Shown one piece after another: positions 34,628-43,514 of a stretch of 64,000 bases of DNA. Within the stretch, counting starts at the first letter, position 1. Each line of letters starts with the position of its first letter. The stretch lies in assembly GCF_000020985.1 (NCBI RefSeq), contig NC_011296.1, forward strand, positions 1,416,001 to 1,480,000. The letters are read 5' to 3'. Both the position numbers and the translations under genes were made by a program. The notes beneath the pieces were generated by a model. It made no database searches, had not been told where the DNA came from, and worked only from the letters and a program-made list of their open reading frames with translations. The stretch comes from Thermodesulfovibrio yellowstonii DSM 11347. GTDB taxonomy: Bacteria; Nitrospirota; Thermodesulfovibrionia; Thermodesulfovibrionales; Thermodesulfovibrionaceae.

Positions 34628-34663
34628 TGTCATCGCGAGCATCCGAAGGTGAGAGACAATCCT
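34628..34663 (+). repeat. Short remnant of an intergenic repeat
   Basis: TGTCATCGCGAGCATCCGAA and the following GTGAGAGACAATCCT resemble the common TGTCATTGCGAG...GCAATCTC palindrome family, different from copies A-C. Apart from this, the flagellin promoter and leader, and a weak promoter for the next gene, I see nothing in the 422-base gap 34424-34845. Confidence 0.4.
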
Positions 34664-34782
34664 AATATCTTATACCTTTTTTACCAATTAGGCAAGTAAA
34701 ATCTCACTTTTAAATTACCAACAGATAATAATTTATCCTGTTGCCCATCTTTGCTTGGGAAATTTGGGTAGTATAACGTCTA

Positions 34783-34811
34783 TTGACCTAAATATCAATT
34801 TTTTGTATCTT
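34783..34811 (+). promoter_or_regulatory. Probable promoter of the polysaccharide locus
   Basis: TTGACC (34783-34788) and, 17 bases on, TATCTT (34806-34811), followed by AAGGAGA at 34827-34833 before the ATG at 34846. The spacing to the ATG (13 bases) is long. Confidence 0.4.
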
Positions 34812-34845
34812 ATATAAAACTTATTTAAGGAGAATTAGCCTAAAA

Positions 34846-35892
34846 ATGGTGGGTAAATATGATGTAGGACAAATTATTAAATACAAAGAAGGCTCTAATT
34901 TAAGATTTGGGCTCATAATTTCAAAACCTACTAAAACAAGTTATATTACTGCCTCTGTGGAAACAAAATCTGATTATAATGACATAGATTTTTTCTTTGA
35001 AATTTTAGCGGATGACATGATTGCAGGTATTCTTAATGAACCTCTTATCGCAAAAATTGACGAAATTAAGACAATTAAGAGAGCAGAGATTGTTGAGACA
35101 GTAGGACTTCTTAAGCCTCAAAAGATAGGCTTAATTCTTAAATATTGGGGAAAAATGCTTGCAAAAACTTACTATGAAACAATTCATGTTCCAATGCAAT
35201 CGCATTTTCCTACTGACAAGATAAAGATAAACTACGGTGGAAGAGTTTTTAATGAGCAAGAGATTTCTAATTTAGTTGATAGTGCTCTTGATTTCTGGTT
35301 GACTGCTGGAAAATATGCTCAAGCTTTTGAGCATAAATTTGCTCAGTTTTTGGGAGTAAAATATTGTAGCCTTGTTAACTCAGGTTCATCAGCAAATCTT
35401 TTAGCTTTCATGACACTCACTTCATCAAAACTGGGAGGAAGAAAAATAAACAGAGGAGATGAAATCATTACTGTTGCTGCGTCTTTTCCAACAACAGTGT
35501 CACCCATAATTCAGTATGGTGCTATCCCTGTTTTTGTTGATATAACACTTCCCACATATAATATTGATTGCTCAATGCTTGAAAAAGCTATTTCTCCAAA
35601 AACAAAGGCTTTAATGCTTGCTGACACAATGGGAAATCCCTTTGATATTGAAAAGGTCAAGGCTTTTTGCGAAAAATACAACCTCTAGCTCATTGAGGAT
35701 AACTGTGACTCTCTTGGAGCAAAATACTGAAATGAGAAAGACGGTAAAGAGTATAGAGTTGTAGGAGACCTCAAATGGACAGATAAAACAATGAAAGATA
35801 CTTTTTGGGTTGGAGTATATCCTGGGATTACTGAAGAAATGATTGATTACATGGTTGAAAAAATTAAAGAATCTGTAAAAAACAAAAAATAA
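34846..35892 (+). pseudogene. rfbH: Decayed rfbH (CDP-4-keto-6-deoxyglucose 3-dehydrase) with N-terminal MazF/PemK-like segment
   Basis: One frame of 348 codons is interrupted by TAG at 35686 and TGA at 35728. Residues 1-105 resemble a PemK/MazF-like beta-barrel (YDVGQIIKYKEGSNLRFGLIIS, then EPLIAKIDEIKTIKRAEIVE). Residues 110-280 are clear RfbH/DegT-type PLP enzyme: KINYGGRVFNEQEI, SGSSANLLAFMTLTSSKLG, DEIITVAASFPTTVSP. After the TAG the frame reads LIEDNCDSLGAKY, then TGA, then jumps to the RfbH C-terminus YRVVGDLKWTDKTMKDTFWVGVYPG. About 200 residues, including the PLP-site region, are missing. The TAG stands where RfbH proteins have Trp (KYNLWLIED). The 280-codon fragment could still be expressed but not as a dehydrase. 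Confidence 0.85.
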
Positions 35893-35913
35893 GACGATAT
35901 AAAAGGTGAAACT

Positions 35914-36969
35914 ATGAAAAAACTATGTTTTGCAATTCCTACATGGAACAGGGCAAAAAAGCTTGAGATATGTGTAAGAGAAATGGCACGGCAGATCATT
36001 GAACTTGGCAAACAGGATGAAATTGGAATATTTGTTTCTGATAATTGTTCCGATGATGATACTCCAAAAGTGCTTGCAAAACTGAAAAAAGAGTATCCTT
36101 TTCTGGATTATTGCAGATTGGAAAAACATGTTGATTCCGCTGACAGCATTGAAGCTGTAATGCGTCGTGCAGAAGGAGAATATTTATGGCTTTTTGGCGA
36201 TGATGATATTTTATTAAAAGACGGATTAAGAATTGTCTGGCACAATGTAAATACAAAACCAGCAACTGTAATTCATGCTGGAAACGGCTGGCTAAAGCCT
36301 CACAGTCACAAAATTTATGAAGGAAATGTCTTGGAATTTGCTAATAAAATGGGATTCAATCAATTTATTGGGTGGGCAACTTCAGTAATATTAAAAAAGG
36401 AAAAAATTAATGAAATGGTTGAACTGCCTAATTATACTAAATATAAAGAAGCCGCATATACACATGTTCTCGGCATCCTTCATGTAGCTTATCATGAACC
36501 TGCTGTTGTTATTGACTTTCCCATCTGTCAGCCTATGGAGACTCAAACAACAGAAGATATTAAAAGATGGGAAATGGAAAACATTGGATGGAGATATTTC
36601 ATTACTGTGGAGGGATTACAGATACTTTTTCAACTTGGCATACTGAAGGAGAAACTGAAACCTATGTTTTTTAAGTATCTTACCTATTATTTGTGGGATA
36701 GATTCATTACCAATATGATAGCTCAGGAACTAATAGGAAAACCTTTTCCTTCAAAGGGATGGGATCTTATACTTGCTATGGCAGATATGATTGATGACCC
36801 TGACATGGCAAAAAGAATCAGAAGTAATACAATCTCTGCCTATCAACTCTGCGCTACAAGAAATACTCTTATTAATCAGATTACAGCAATAAATACGATT
36901 CTGAATGGTATAATTAATGAAACAAATAAACAAATATTTGAGATGGGCTGGGCAGGAGGACAAAAATGA
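35914..36969 (+). CDS. Family 2 glycosyltransferase (abequosyltransferase-like)
   Basis: 351 residues with a GT2 GT-A domain: [17 protein letters not shown] at the start, [14 protein letters not shown], and the metal-binding [11 protein letters not shown] (about 92-102). The N-terminal layout resembles RfbV-type transferases that move dideoxyhexoses. The C-terminal part (about 210-351) is family-specific and unrecognised. It overlaps rfbF by four bases. It probably adds a sugar made by this locus to a surface polysaccharide at the cytoplasmic membrane face; the sugar itself is not determinable. Confidence 0.85.
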   Translation: MKKLCFAIPTWNRAKKLEICVREMARQIIELGKQDEIGIFVSDNCSDDDTPKVLAKLKKEYPFLDYCRLEKHVDSADSIEAVMRRAEGEYLWLFGDDDILLKDGLRIVWHNVNTKPATVIHAGNGWLKPHSHKIYEGNVLEFANKMGFNQFIGWATSVILKKEKINEMVELPNYTKYKEAAYTHVLGILHVAYHEPAVVIDFPICQPMETQTTEDIKRWEMENIGWRYFITVEGLQILFQLGILKEKLKPMFFKYLTYYLWDRFITNMIAQELIGKPFPSKGWDLILAMADMIDDPDMAKRIRSNTISAYQLCATRNTLINQITAINTILNGIINETNKQIFEMGWAGGQK

Positions 36970-37736
36970 AGGCTGTAATCCTTGCAGGAGGGCTTGGGAC
37001 AAGAATAGCTGAAGAAACTCACCTTAAGCCAAAACCAATGATTGAAATCGGTGGTAAGCCAATCCTCTGGCATATTATGAAAATATACTCTGCTCATGGA
37101 GTTAATGATTTTATTATCTGCTGTGGATACAGGGGATACATGATTAAAGAATACTTTGCAAACTACTTTCTTTACATGGCAGATGTTACGTTTGATATGA
37201 AATTTAACCAAATGATTGTTCACAACTGCGAAGCAGAACCATGGAAAGTTACTGTTGTAGATACAGGAGAACACACTCAGACAGGGGGAAGGCTCAAAAG
37301 AGTTGCAAAATATCTTGAAGGAGAGGAACTGTTTTGCTTTACATATGGTGATGGAGTAAGTGATGTAAATATCAAGGACGAAATAACCTTTCATCAAGCT
37401 CATGGAAAACTGGCAACAGTTCTTGCTGTTCAACCGCCTGGAAGATTTGGTGCTCTCGTTACTGATGGAGACTATGTCAGGGATTTTATGGAAAAGCCCT
37501 CTGGAGACGGTGGATGGATAAACGGAGGATTTTTTGTTCTTTCACCAAAAGTAATAGAGCTTATTGAAGGAGACCATATGAGCTGGGAAAGTAAACCTAT
37601 GCAAACACTGGCTGAAAAAGGAGAGCTTGTTGCTTATAAACACACAGGTTTCTGGCATCCCATGGATACTTTAAGAGATAAAAACTATCTTGAAGAACTA
37701 TGGAAAAGTGGCAAGGCACCATGGAAAGTATGGTAA
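36966..37736 (+). CDS. rfbF: Glucose-1-phosphate cytidylyltransferase
   Basis: 256 residues, matching RfbF length. The nucleotidyltransferase signature is [38 protein letters not shown] at the start, and [12 protein letters not shown] holds the metal Asp. It forms CDP-glucose from CTP and glucose-1-phosphate, the first step to CDP-deoxysugars. The next gene, rfbG, starts inside its 3' end (ATG 37730). Confidence 0.95.
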   Translation: MKAVILAGGLGTRIAEETHLKPKPMIEIGGKPILWHIMKIYSAHGVNDFIICCGYRGYMIKEYFANYFLYMADVTFDMKFNQMIVHNCEAEPWKVTVVDTGEHTQTGGRLKRVAKYLEGEELFCFTYGDGVSDVNIKDEITFHQAHGKLATVLAVQPPGRFGALVTDGDYVRDFMEKPSGDGGWINGGFFVLSPKVIELIEGDHMSWESKPMQTLAEKGELVAYKHTGFWHPMDTLRDKNYLEELWKSGKAPWKVW

Positions 37737-38731
37737 ATAAATCTTTCTGGATTGACAGACCCACCTTTGTCACAGGTGGGACAGGACTTCTTGGAAGCTG
37801 GCTTGTAAAGAAGCTTTTAGAGTTAAAAGCAGATGTTGTCTGTCTTGTGAGAGACTGGGTACCTCAAAGTGAGTTAGTGCTTTCAAAAACTATAGAAAAA
37901 GTTAAAATAGTCAGAGGTGATATAAGGGATGAAACCCTGCTTGAAAGAGTCCTGGGAGAATATGAAATAGACACAGTTTTTCATCTTGCAGCTCAGACAA
38001 TTGTCACAATTGCAAATCGCAATCCTATCTCAACACTTGAGACAAATATACAGGGAACATGGGCTTTACTTGAGGCATGCAGGCGTTCTCCCACTGTAAA
38101 ACAAATTATTATTGCATCCTCTGATAAAGCTTACGGAGAACAGGGAGTGTTACCCTATGATGAAAATACACCCCTACAGGGCAGACATCCCTATGATGTG
38201 AGTAAATCTTGCGCTGATTTAATTTCTCAGATGTATGCCTATACATTCAACCTTCCAGTTGTAATAACAAGATGTGGAAACCTCTATGGTGGAGGAGACC
38301 TAAACTGGAATAGGATTGTTCCTGGAACAATCCGCTCAGTGTTAAAGGGAGAAAATCCCATTATTCGCTCTGATGGAACTCTCGTGAGAGACTACTTTTA
38401 TGTGGAGGATGCGGTATTAGCATACATAATGCTTGCTGAAAAATTAGCAGAAGACAGAAAACTCACCGGTGAGGCTTTTAACTTTTCCAATGAAGAACCG
38501 CTAAGTGTATTGGAAATTACAGAGAGAATTTTAAGGCTTATGAAGTCAGAATTAAAACCTGTGATACTAAATGAGGTTTGCTATGAGATACCAAAACAGT
38601 ATTTGAATGCAAAAAAAGCAAGGGAAATTCTTGGGTGGAAGCCGATTTATAGCCTTGATGAAGGACTAACTCTTACAATAAAATGGTATAAAAAAATGGG
38701 GTGCATTAATGAAAGAAATTTTAAATTGTAA
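37730..38731 (+). CDS. rfbG: CDP-glucose 4,6-dehydratase
   Basis: 333 residues from ATG 37730, chosen because the protein then begins [24 protein letters not shown], like RfbG; an earlier in-frame ATG at 37700 would add ten residues. The NAD motif is TGGTGLLG and the catalytic motif is SSDKAYGEQ...[10 protein letters not shown] (YxxxK). It produces CDP-4-keto-6-deoxyglucose, the branch point to 3,6-dideoxy or branched sugars. The enzyme that would normally act next, RfbH, is broken in this locus. Confidence 0.94.
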   Translation: MVNKSFWIDRPTFVTGGTGLLGSWLVKKLLELKADVVCLVRDWVPQSELVLSKTIEKVKIVRGDIRDETLLERVLGEYEIDTVFHLAAQTIVTIANRNPISTLETNIQGTWALLEACRRSPTVKQIIIASSDKAYGEQGVLPYDENTPLQGRHPYDVSKSCADLISQMYAYTFNLPVVITRCGNLYGGGDLNWNRIVPGTIRSVLKGENPIIRSDGTLVRDYFYVEDAVLAYIMLAEKLAEDRKLTGEAFNFSNEEPLSVLEITERILRLMKSELKPVILNEVCYEIPKQYLNAKKAREILGWKPIYSLDEGLTLTIKWYKKMGCINERNFKL

Positions 38732-39908
38732 GTGTAGAATATGCGGTTCAAAAAGATTATACGAAGTTATTACCTTAGAAAAAATGCCATTGACAGATGA
38801 ATTTATTACACAAGATGATTTTGGGAAAGAATTTTTATCAGATATAGTTATTGGAATATGTAGTAATTGCGGGATAACTCAAAATTGTAATGATCTGAAT
38901 ATGTCACTATACTATGATAAATATGAATATTCTGTTGGATATTCTCCATTATTTAATCATTTTATGGAAAAATTGGTTGAAAAAACAATAAAATTTTTTT
39001 CTAAAAAAAACTTACAATCTGTTAAAGTATTAGAAATTGGTTCAGGTAGTGGTGAACTGTTAGAGAAGTTTAAAAGATGTGGGGTTTCTGTTTTGGGAAT
39101 TGAGCCTTCTTCATCCTTATGTAAATTTGCCAATAAAAAAGGTATTCCAACTTTAAACAGCTTTTTTTGTTACGATATGGTAGAAAATATCCCTGCAGAT
39201 TTCAAAACTGTTGATTGTATCATTTCATGTTACACATTTGATCACTTGCCAGATATTAATGATGCACTCCAAGCATGTAGAAAAATACTCAATAAAAATG
39301 GCAAACTCATTATAGAAATTCACGATTTAGACCTAATAATAAAACGTAAAGAATTCTGTTTGTTTGAACATGAGCATTACTTTTATTTAAATAAAGAAAC
39401 AGCTGAGTTTGTATTTAATAAAAATGGGTTTAACATAATTGATTTTAATTTACTAAGAAATGAAGAAAGAAGGGCTAATTCACTTCTTATTGTAGCTGAA
39501 CCAAAATATGATGATAATTATATTAATCTAAACCTTGAAATTGAATTAAAGAAAGTTTCAGGATTAAAAGAGAATATTACTGAACTGATTAATAAAATTG
39601 ATGCCTGGCTTCTTAATAATTCTAAGTATAAAATAGTTGCCTATGGTGCTGGTGGACGGGGAGTTATGACCATTGCAGCATTAAAAAATTATAAATATTT
39701 CAATGTAATTATTGATAAAAATCCTAAAGGTGACAATATTTATTTACCAAAAACTCATATTCCTATAAAAAAACCTGAATTTTTAATCAATACCAGAGTT
39801 GATTATATTTTTGTTTTTAGTTATGGTTATTTTAAAGAGATTATTCAAGAACTATCTAAATACGGTTACAGTAAAAAACAATTTGTTTCGTTACTGGATT
39901 TTTCATGA
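38709..39908 (+). CDS. SAM-dependent sugar C-methyltransferase (zinc-binding, TylCIII-type)
   Basis: 399 residues in the three-part layout of NDP-sugar C-methyltransferases. An N-terminal zinc-binding module has [13 protein letters not shown] and [12 protein letters not shown] Rossmann SAM domain has [15 protein letters not shown] (about 107-121). The C-terminal domain has [14 protein letters not shown] and [19 protein letters not shown]. Such enzymes put a methyl branch at C3 next to a 4-keto group, matching the RfbG product. It overlaps rfbG by 23 bases. From this gene on, base composition drops (many AAT, TTA, ATA codons), suggesting separate ancestry. Confidence 0.85.
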   Translation: MKEILNCKCRICGSKRLYEVITLEKMPLTDEFITQDDFGKEFLSDIVIGICSNCGITQNCNDLNMSLYYDKYEYSVGYSPLFNHFMEKLVEKTIKFFSKKNLQSVKVLEIGSGSGELLEKFKRCGVSVLGIEPSSSLCKFANKKGIPTLNSFFCYDMVENIPADFKTVDCIISCYTFDHLPDINDALQACRKILNKNGKLIIEIHDLDLIIKRKEFCLFEHEHYFYLNKETAEFVFNKNGFNIIDFNLLRNEERRANSLLIVAEPKYDDNYINLNLEIELKKVSGLKENITELINKIDAWLLNNSKYKIVAYGAGGRGVMTIAALKNYKYFNVIIDKNPKGDNIYLPKTHIPIKKPEFLINTRVDYIFVFSYGYFKEIIQELSKYGYSKKQFVSLLDFS

Positions 39909-40837
39909 ATCCCAAAATTATTATACATGGTGCCAGTAGTTTTTTAGGCAAAAATTTTACAAAATCATTAATAGAGAACGGATATGAAATTTTTATTTTA
40001 TCACGGCCTTCTTCAAATCTTTCATTTTTGCCCAATAAAAAAGAAATTAAAATATTTAGATATAACCATATTGAAGAAATATTACAGAAAAAAATATTGA
40101 GCAACCTAAATTATAATATTTTTTTTGAATTTTCCTGGTATGGTGTTTTTAATGATAAAAGAAATGATCCACAACAGCTTACTATTAATATACCCTTAAT
40201 CATAAATTCAATCAAAATAGCAAAACATTTACATTCAAAACATTGGATAGGATTTGGTTCACAAGCCGAGTATGGTATTCATAACTATAAAATTTCAGAA
40301 GAAACACCCTGTAATCCAACAACACTTTATGGAAAAGCAAAATATATTTGTTCACAAATTGCTAATATACTTTGTACTGCATATGGAATTGAATATACTT
40401 GGTTAAGAATATTTTCACTTTATGGTCCCAATGATAATCATAAATGGTTTATCAATTATTTAATTGAGAAATTATTGTTAAATGAAGAAATTGATATGAC
40501 CTTAGGAGAACAAAAGTGGGATTACTTATATATTGATGACGCAGTTGATGCGTTGATGAAATTAATCACCGTTGAAAAGGGTTTAGGAATAATCAATCTA
40601 GCATCTGGTAATAGTATTAGACTAAAGGATCTTGTTTTATTGGCGAAAAAATTGACACAATCGGATTCTAAAATTAATTTCGGCAAAATACCTTACAGAG
40701 AAGACCAAGTAATGAATATGGAAGCGGATATTTCAAAAATATCTCAACTATTAGGTTGGAAACCTAAATATGATTATTGGCAAGGATTACTTAAAATGAT
40801 AAATGAGTATAAGAAAGAATGGAACTTGAGCAAATAG
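39905..40837 (+). CDS. NAD-dependent epimerase/dehydratase (nucleotide-sugar SDR)
   Basis: 310 residues of the extended SDR family. The nucleotide motif is HGASSFLGKNF, a variant of GxxGxxG, and the catalytic pair is in TLYGKAKYICSQ. The size and C-terminal REDQVMNMEADISKISQLLGWKPKYDYWQGL resemble RfbJ/abequose-synthase-like 4-ketoreductases. It may reduce the C4 keto group of the branched CDP-sugar made by its neighbours. It overlaps both neighbours by four to 19 bases. Confidence 0.85.
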   Translation: MNPKIIIHGASSFLGKNFTKSLIENGYEIFILSRPSSNLSFLPNKKEIKIFRYNHIEEILQKKILSNLNYNIFFEFSWYGVFNDKRNDPQQLTINIPLIINSIKIAKHLHSKHWIGFGSQAEYGIHNYKISEETPCNPTTLYGKAKYICSQIANILCTAYGIEYTWLRIFSLYGPNDNHKWFINYLIEKLLLNEEIDMTLGEQKWDYLYIDDAVDALMKLITVEKGLGIINLASGNSIRLKDLVLLAKKLTQSDSKINFGKIPYREDQVMNMEADISKISQLLGWKPKYDYWQGLLKMINEYKKEWNLSK

Positions 40838-41616
40838 CCCGAAACATAAGACGAGAGATAGTTATTATGCATGCTCGTGCAAATGCATCTCATATCGGTT
40901 CAGCACTTTCAATAGTTGACATTTTAACTATTTTGTATTTCAAAGTAATGAATATTGATCCTAAGAATCCCAATTTTAAAAATAGAGACAAATTTATTTT
41001 AAGTAAAGGACACGCCAGTTCTGCATTATATGCAACATTAGCTGAAAGAGGTTTTTTTGCCAAAGCTTTATTAGAGAGTTTTTATATGGATCATGGGCAA
41101 TTGCCAGGGCACTTGGATAAAGAAAGTGTGCCAGGTATAGAAGTTTCTTCAGGTTCTTTGGGACATGGTTTATCAATTGGGGTTGGTTTTTCAATTGCAA
41201 ATAAAATTGATAATCTTGACAGTCATGTTTATGTATTATGTGGTGACGGAGAATTAAACGAAGGCTCTGTCTGGGAAGCAATCATGTTTGCTTCTCATAA
41301 AAAGTTAAATAACCTAACTTTAATAGTGGATTATAATAAACTCCAAGCTTTTGGAAAAACAAATGAAGTTGTTAATTTAGAACCTTTGAAAGATAAATTT
41401 TTAGCATTTAACTGGTACGCAATTGAAATTAATGGTCATGATTTTAAAGAAATAGAAAAAGCATTACTCATAAAACTTGATAAACCAAAGGCAATTATAG
41501 CTCATACTATAAAAGGGAAAGGAGTTAGTTTTATGGAGAATAAATTAGAATGGCATTATAAATCCCCTAATAAAGAACAATTACAACAAGCATTATATGA
41601 ACTTAATGATAAGTAA
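40819..41616 (+). CDS. Transketolase-like N-terminal subunit, second (polysaccharide-locus) copy
   Basis: 265 residues with the TPP half of transketolase: HARANASHIGSALSIVDIL, KFILSKGHASSALYATLAERG and GDGELNEGSVWEAIMFASH followed by VDYNKLQAFG. It is diverged from the housekeeping copy at 4015-4842, for example HARANASHIGSA in place of [10 protein letters not shown]. Its position after a CDP-sugar C-methyltransferase and an SDR suggests transfer of a two-carbon unit for a specialised sugar rather than the pentose phosphate pathway. The start overlaps the SDR gene by 19 bases. Confidence 0.88.
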   Translation: MELEQIARNIRREIVIMHARANASHIGSALSIVDILTILYFKVMNIDPKNPNFKNRDKFILSKGHASSALYATLAERGFFAKALLESFYMDHGQLPGHLDKESVPGIEVSSGSLGHGLSIGVGFSIANKIDNLDSHVYVLCGDGELNEGSVWEAIMFASHKKLNNLTLIVDYNKLQAFGKTNEVVNLEPLKDKFLAFNWYAIEINGHDFKEIEKALLIKLDKPKAIIAHTIKGKGVSFMENKLEWHYKSPNKEQLQQALYELNDK

Positions 41617-41638
41617 ATATATTTTCAGTGAGGAGTAA

Positions 41639-42574
41639 TTGAGAGATACATTCATTAAAACTTTAATTAAATTAGCTGAAAAAAATGAAAAAATATTTTT
41701 ACTAACACCAGATTTGGGTTTTTCAGTTTTAGAAGAGTTTGAAAAAAAATTTCCGGATAGGTTTTTAAATGTAGGAATAGCAGAAGCAAATGCAATAGGT
41801 ATTGCCGCGGGTTTAGCCTTGAGTGGCAAAATAGTATATGTATACAGCATAATACCTTTTGTTACAATGAGACCGTTTGAACAAATTAGAGTAGATGTGG
41901 CGTATATGAACACTAATGTTAGACTTGTAGGTGTAGGTGCTGGTTTAACTTATGGTGCTCAAGGAGCAACACATCATGCTATTGAAGATATTGCTATCAT
42001 GCGAGCTTTACCTAATATGACAGTTTTATGTCCTTCAGACCCTTATGAAGTGGAAAAATTAACCATCCAAACCATTGAGCATAAAGGTCCTATTTATATG
42101 AGATTGGCAAAAAAAGGCGAGCCTATTATAAGTAATATTTCCAATAAAATAAAAATTGGTAAGGCAAATTATATTCAAAAGAATAAAAATAGTAATATAG
42201 CAATTTTATTCACAAGTAACGCTTCTGATATTGCTATAGAAGTAAATAAAAAACTTAAAAAATCCGCTTTCGAATCAGATTTAATTAGTATGCATACTAT
42301 AAAACCGTTTGATTATAAAACCTTAGAAACTATTATTTCTACCAAAAAATACGTATTTACAATAGAAGAACATAGTAGTATCGGTGGATTAGGTAGCATT
42401 GTATCTGAATATATTGCAGAATCTAAATATAAACCCATTTTTAAAAAATTTTCTTTACCTGATGAATATTCCCATTATATTGGAACTCAATACCATATTA
42501 GAGATAAATTTGACTTAAATTCTGAATTTATTTTTAACACGATATTAAATTTTTTAAGTAAAAATAAATTATAA
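41639..42574 (+). CDS. Transketolase-like C-terminal subunit, second copy
   Basis: 311 residues with FLNVGIAEANAIGIAAGLALSG (activating Glu region), AGLTYGAQGATHHAIEDIAIMRALP and TIEEHSSIGGLGSIVSEY. It starts at TTG 41639 with AGGAG only three bases upstream, and no ATG is available nearby. It pairs with the preceding N-terminal subunit. The gene ends inside a 28-base tandem duplication, and the sequence is very A+T-rich. It is the last gene of the polysaccharide cluster in this strand. Confidence 0.88.
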   Translation: MRDTFIKTLIKLAEKNEKIFLLTPDLGFSVLEEFEKKFPDRFLNVGIAEANAIGIAAGLALSGKIVYVYSIIPFVTMRPFEQIRVDVAYMNTNVRLVGVGAGLTYGAQGATHHAIEDIAIMRALPNMTVLCPSDPYEVEKLTIQTIEHKGPIYMRLAKKGEPIISNISNKIKIGKANYIQKNKNSNIAILFTSNASDIAIEVNKKLKKSAFESDLISMHTIKPFDYKTLETIISTKKYVFTIEEHSSIGGLGSIVSEYIAESKYKPIFKKFSLPDEYSHYIGTQYHIRDKFDLNSEFIFNTILNFLSKNKL

Positions 42575-42609
42575 TACTAAGTTAAGTAAAAATAAATTAT
42601 AATACTAAG
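42554..42609 (+). repeat. Perfect 28-base tandem duplication at the end of the transketolase-like gene
   Basis: The 28-base unit at 42554-42581, starting TTAAGTAAAAATAAATTATA, is repeated without change at 42582-42609. The first copy contains the last codons and stop of the transketolase-like gene; the second carries the same coding tail untranslated. It looks like a recent replication slippage. Confidence 0.9.
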
Positions 42610-42623
42610 TCAATCAATTCCTT

Positions 42624-43298
42624 TTATTCTCTTATTTCTTCAAAGTTTAAAATATCCATGTAATCCCAATTTCTCCAGCCCATTACATAGATGCCCTGTT
42701 TGCTTGCATATTTGATCACTTCTTCTGGAAAAGTTATGCTTCCCAATATTAAATAAAGCTTTTTAGTCTTAAATTCAGGGAAAAATTCAAAAAATCTCTG
42801 GCTTTTCTCTTTTATTTCATCTATATACTGTATTCTTGGTGTAGACCTTACCTCTATCATAAATACCTTGTCCTTGCATGCTGCTATTGCATCTACTTCA
42901 TAGTTTTCTCCCTTCTTCCTTCTCAGCATTCTCTGCCCTTCAAGTATTGCTTCACAATTGAAGTACTTGGAAAGCACTGAATCAAGAGCAGGTGCGATAA
43001 GGTCTTCATAGAGGGTACCAAGCTTTTTTGCAAGATTGCTCCATTCTTTATTTTTGCGTCTGTTTTCCTCTTCCTGATTTTTCTTAAATTCAAGCATTTC
43101 ATCCTTGAAGGCTCTCATCTCTTCCTTAAAGGCTTTCATTTCATCCTTGAAGGCTCTCATCTCTTCCTTGAAAGCTCTCATCTCAGCCTCAGTGCGCATC
43201 TGAGAATTATATAGTTTATTAAACTCTATACCAACACTTAATATAAAGTCTTCAAGCACTTTTTCTAATCTGTAAACTCTTTCTTCAACAGTTTGCAT
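42624..43298 (-). CDS. DUF3782-type coiled-coil protein with PD-(D/E)XK nuclease-like domain
   Basis: 224 residues from ATG 43296-43298, chosen because GGAGGG lies five bases upstream. The N-terminal coiled coil (about 1-95) includes near-identical heptad blocks EMRAFKEEMRAFKDEMKAFK (about 39-58) and onward. The C-terminal domain (about 100-224) has EVDAIAACKDKVFMIEVRSTPR, the D...E-x-K/R-like core of PD-(D/E)XK folds with Arg in place of Lys, and ends YVMGWRNWDYMDIL. Such proteins are abundant in thermophiles and cyanobacteria, with unknown function. It is convergent with the polysaccharide locus and may have moved with it. Confidence 0.75.
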   Translation of the reverse strand: MQTVEERVYRLEKVLEDFILSVGIEFNKLYNSQMRTEAEMRAFKEEMRAFKDEMKAFKEEMRAFKDEMLEFKKNQEEENRRKNKEWSNLAKKLGTLYEDLIAPALDSVLSKYFNCEAILEGQRMLRRKKGENYEVDAIAACKDKVFMIEVRSTPRIQYIDEIKEKSQRFFEFFPEFKTKKLYLILGSITFPEEVIKYASKQGIYVMGWRNWDYMDILNFEEIRE

Positions 43299-43514
43299 TT
43301 TTCCCTCCAAAACATTTCTCTTTTTTAGAATATCAAAACATTCTCAGCATGTCAACCAAAAGGCATTATAAATGAATTGCTTATTTAGTCTATTAAAATA
43401 ATAAGAAAACACACCATCTCTTAAAGAAATTTATCAACTTTCAATTTCTATTGTAAAATTTTCAGCAATTTTTACATAATAAATAACACTTAACTTTATA
43501 TCGGAGGCATAAAT

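Noticed and set aside
35728-35730. In-frame TGA in the rfbH remnant as a second selenocysteine site
   Set aside because: A TAG lies 14 codons upstream in the same frame, about 200 family residues are missing, and no stable hairpin follows at the right distance. Gene decay explains it better.
42554-42609. 28-base repeat as a CRISPR array
   Set aside because: The two copies are directly adjacent with no spacer and overlap a coding end; there are no cas genes.
43376-43514. Promoter or regulatory element before lysC such as a lysine riboswitch
   Set aside because: The gap is only about 200 bases and shows none of the conserved lysine-aptamer helices; only the ribosome site is convincing.
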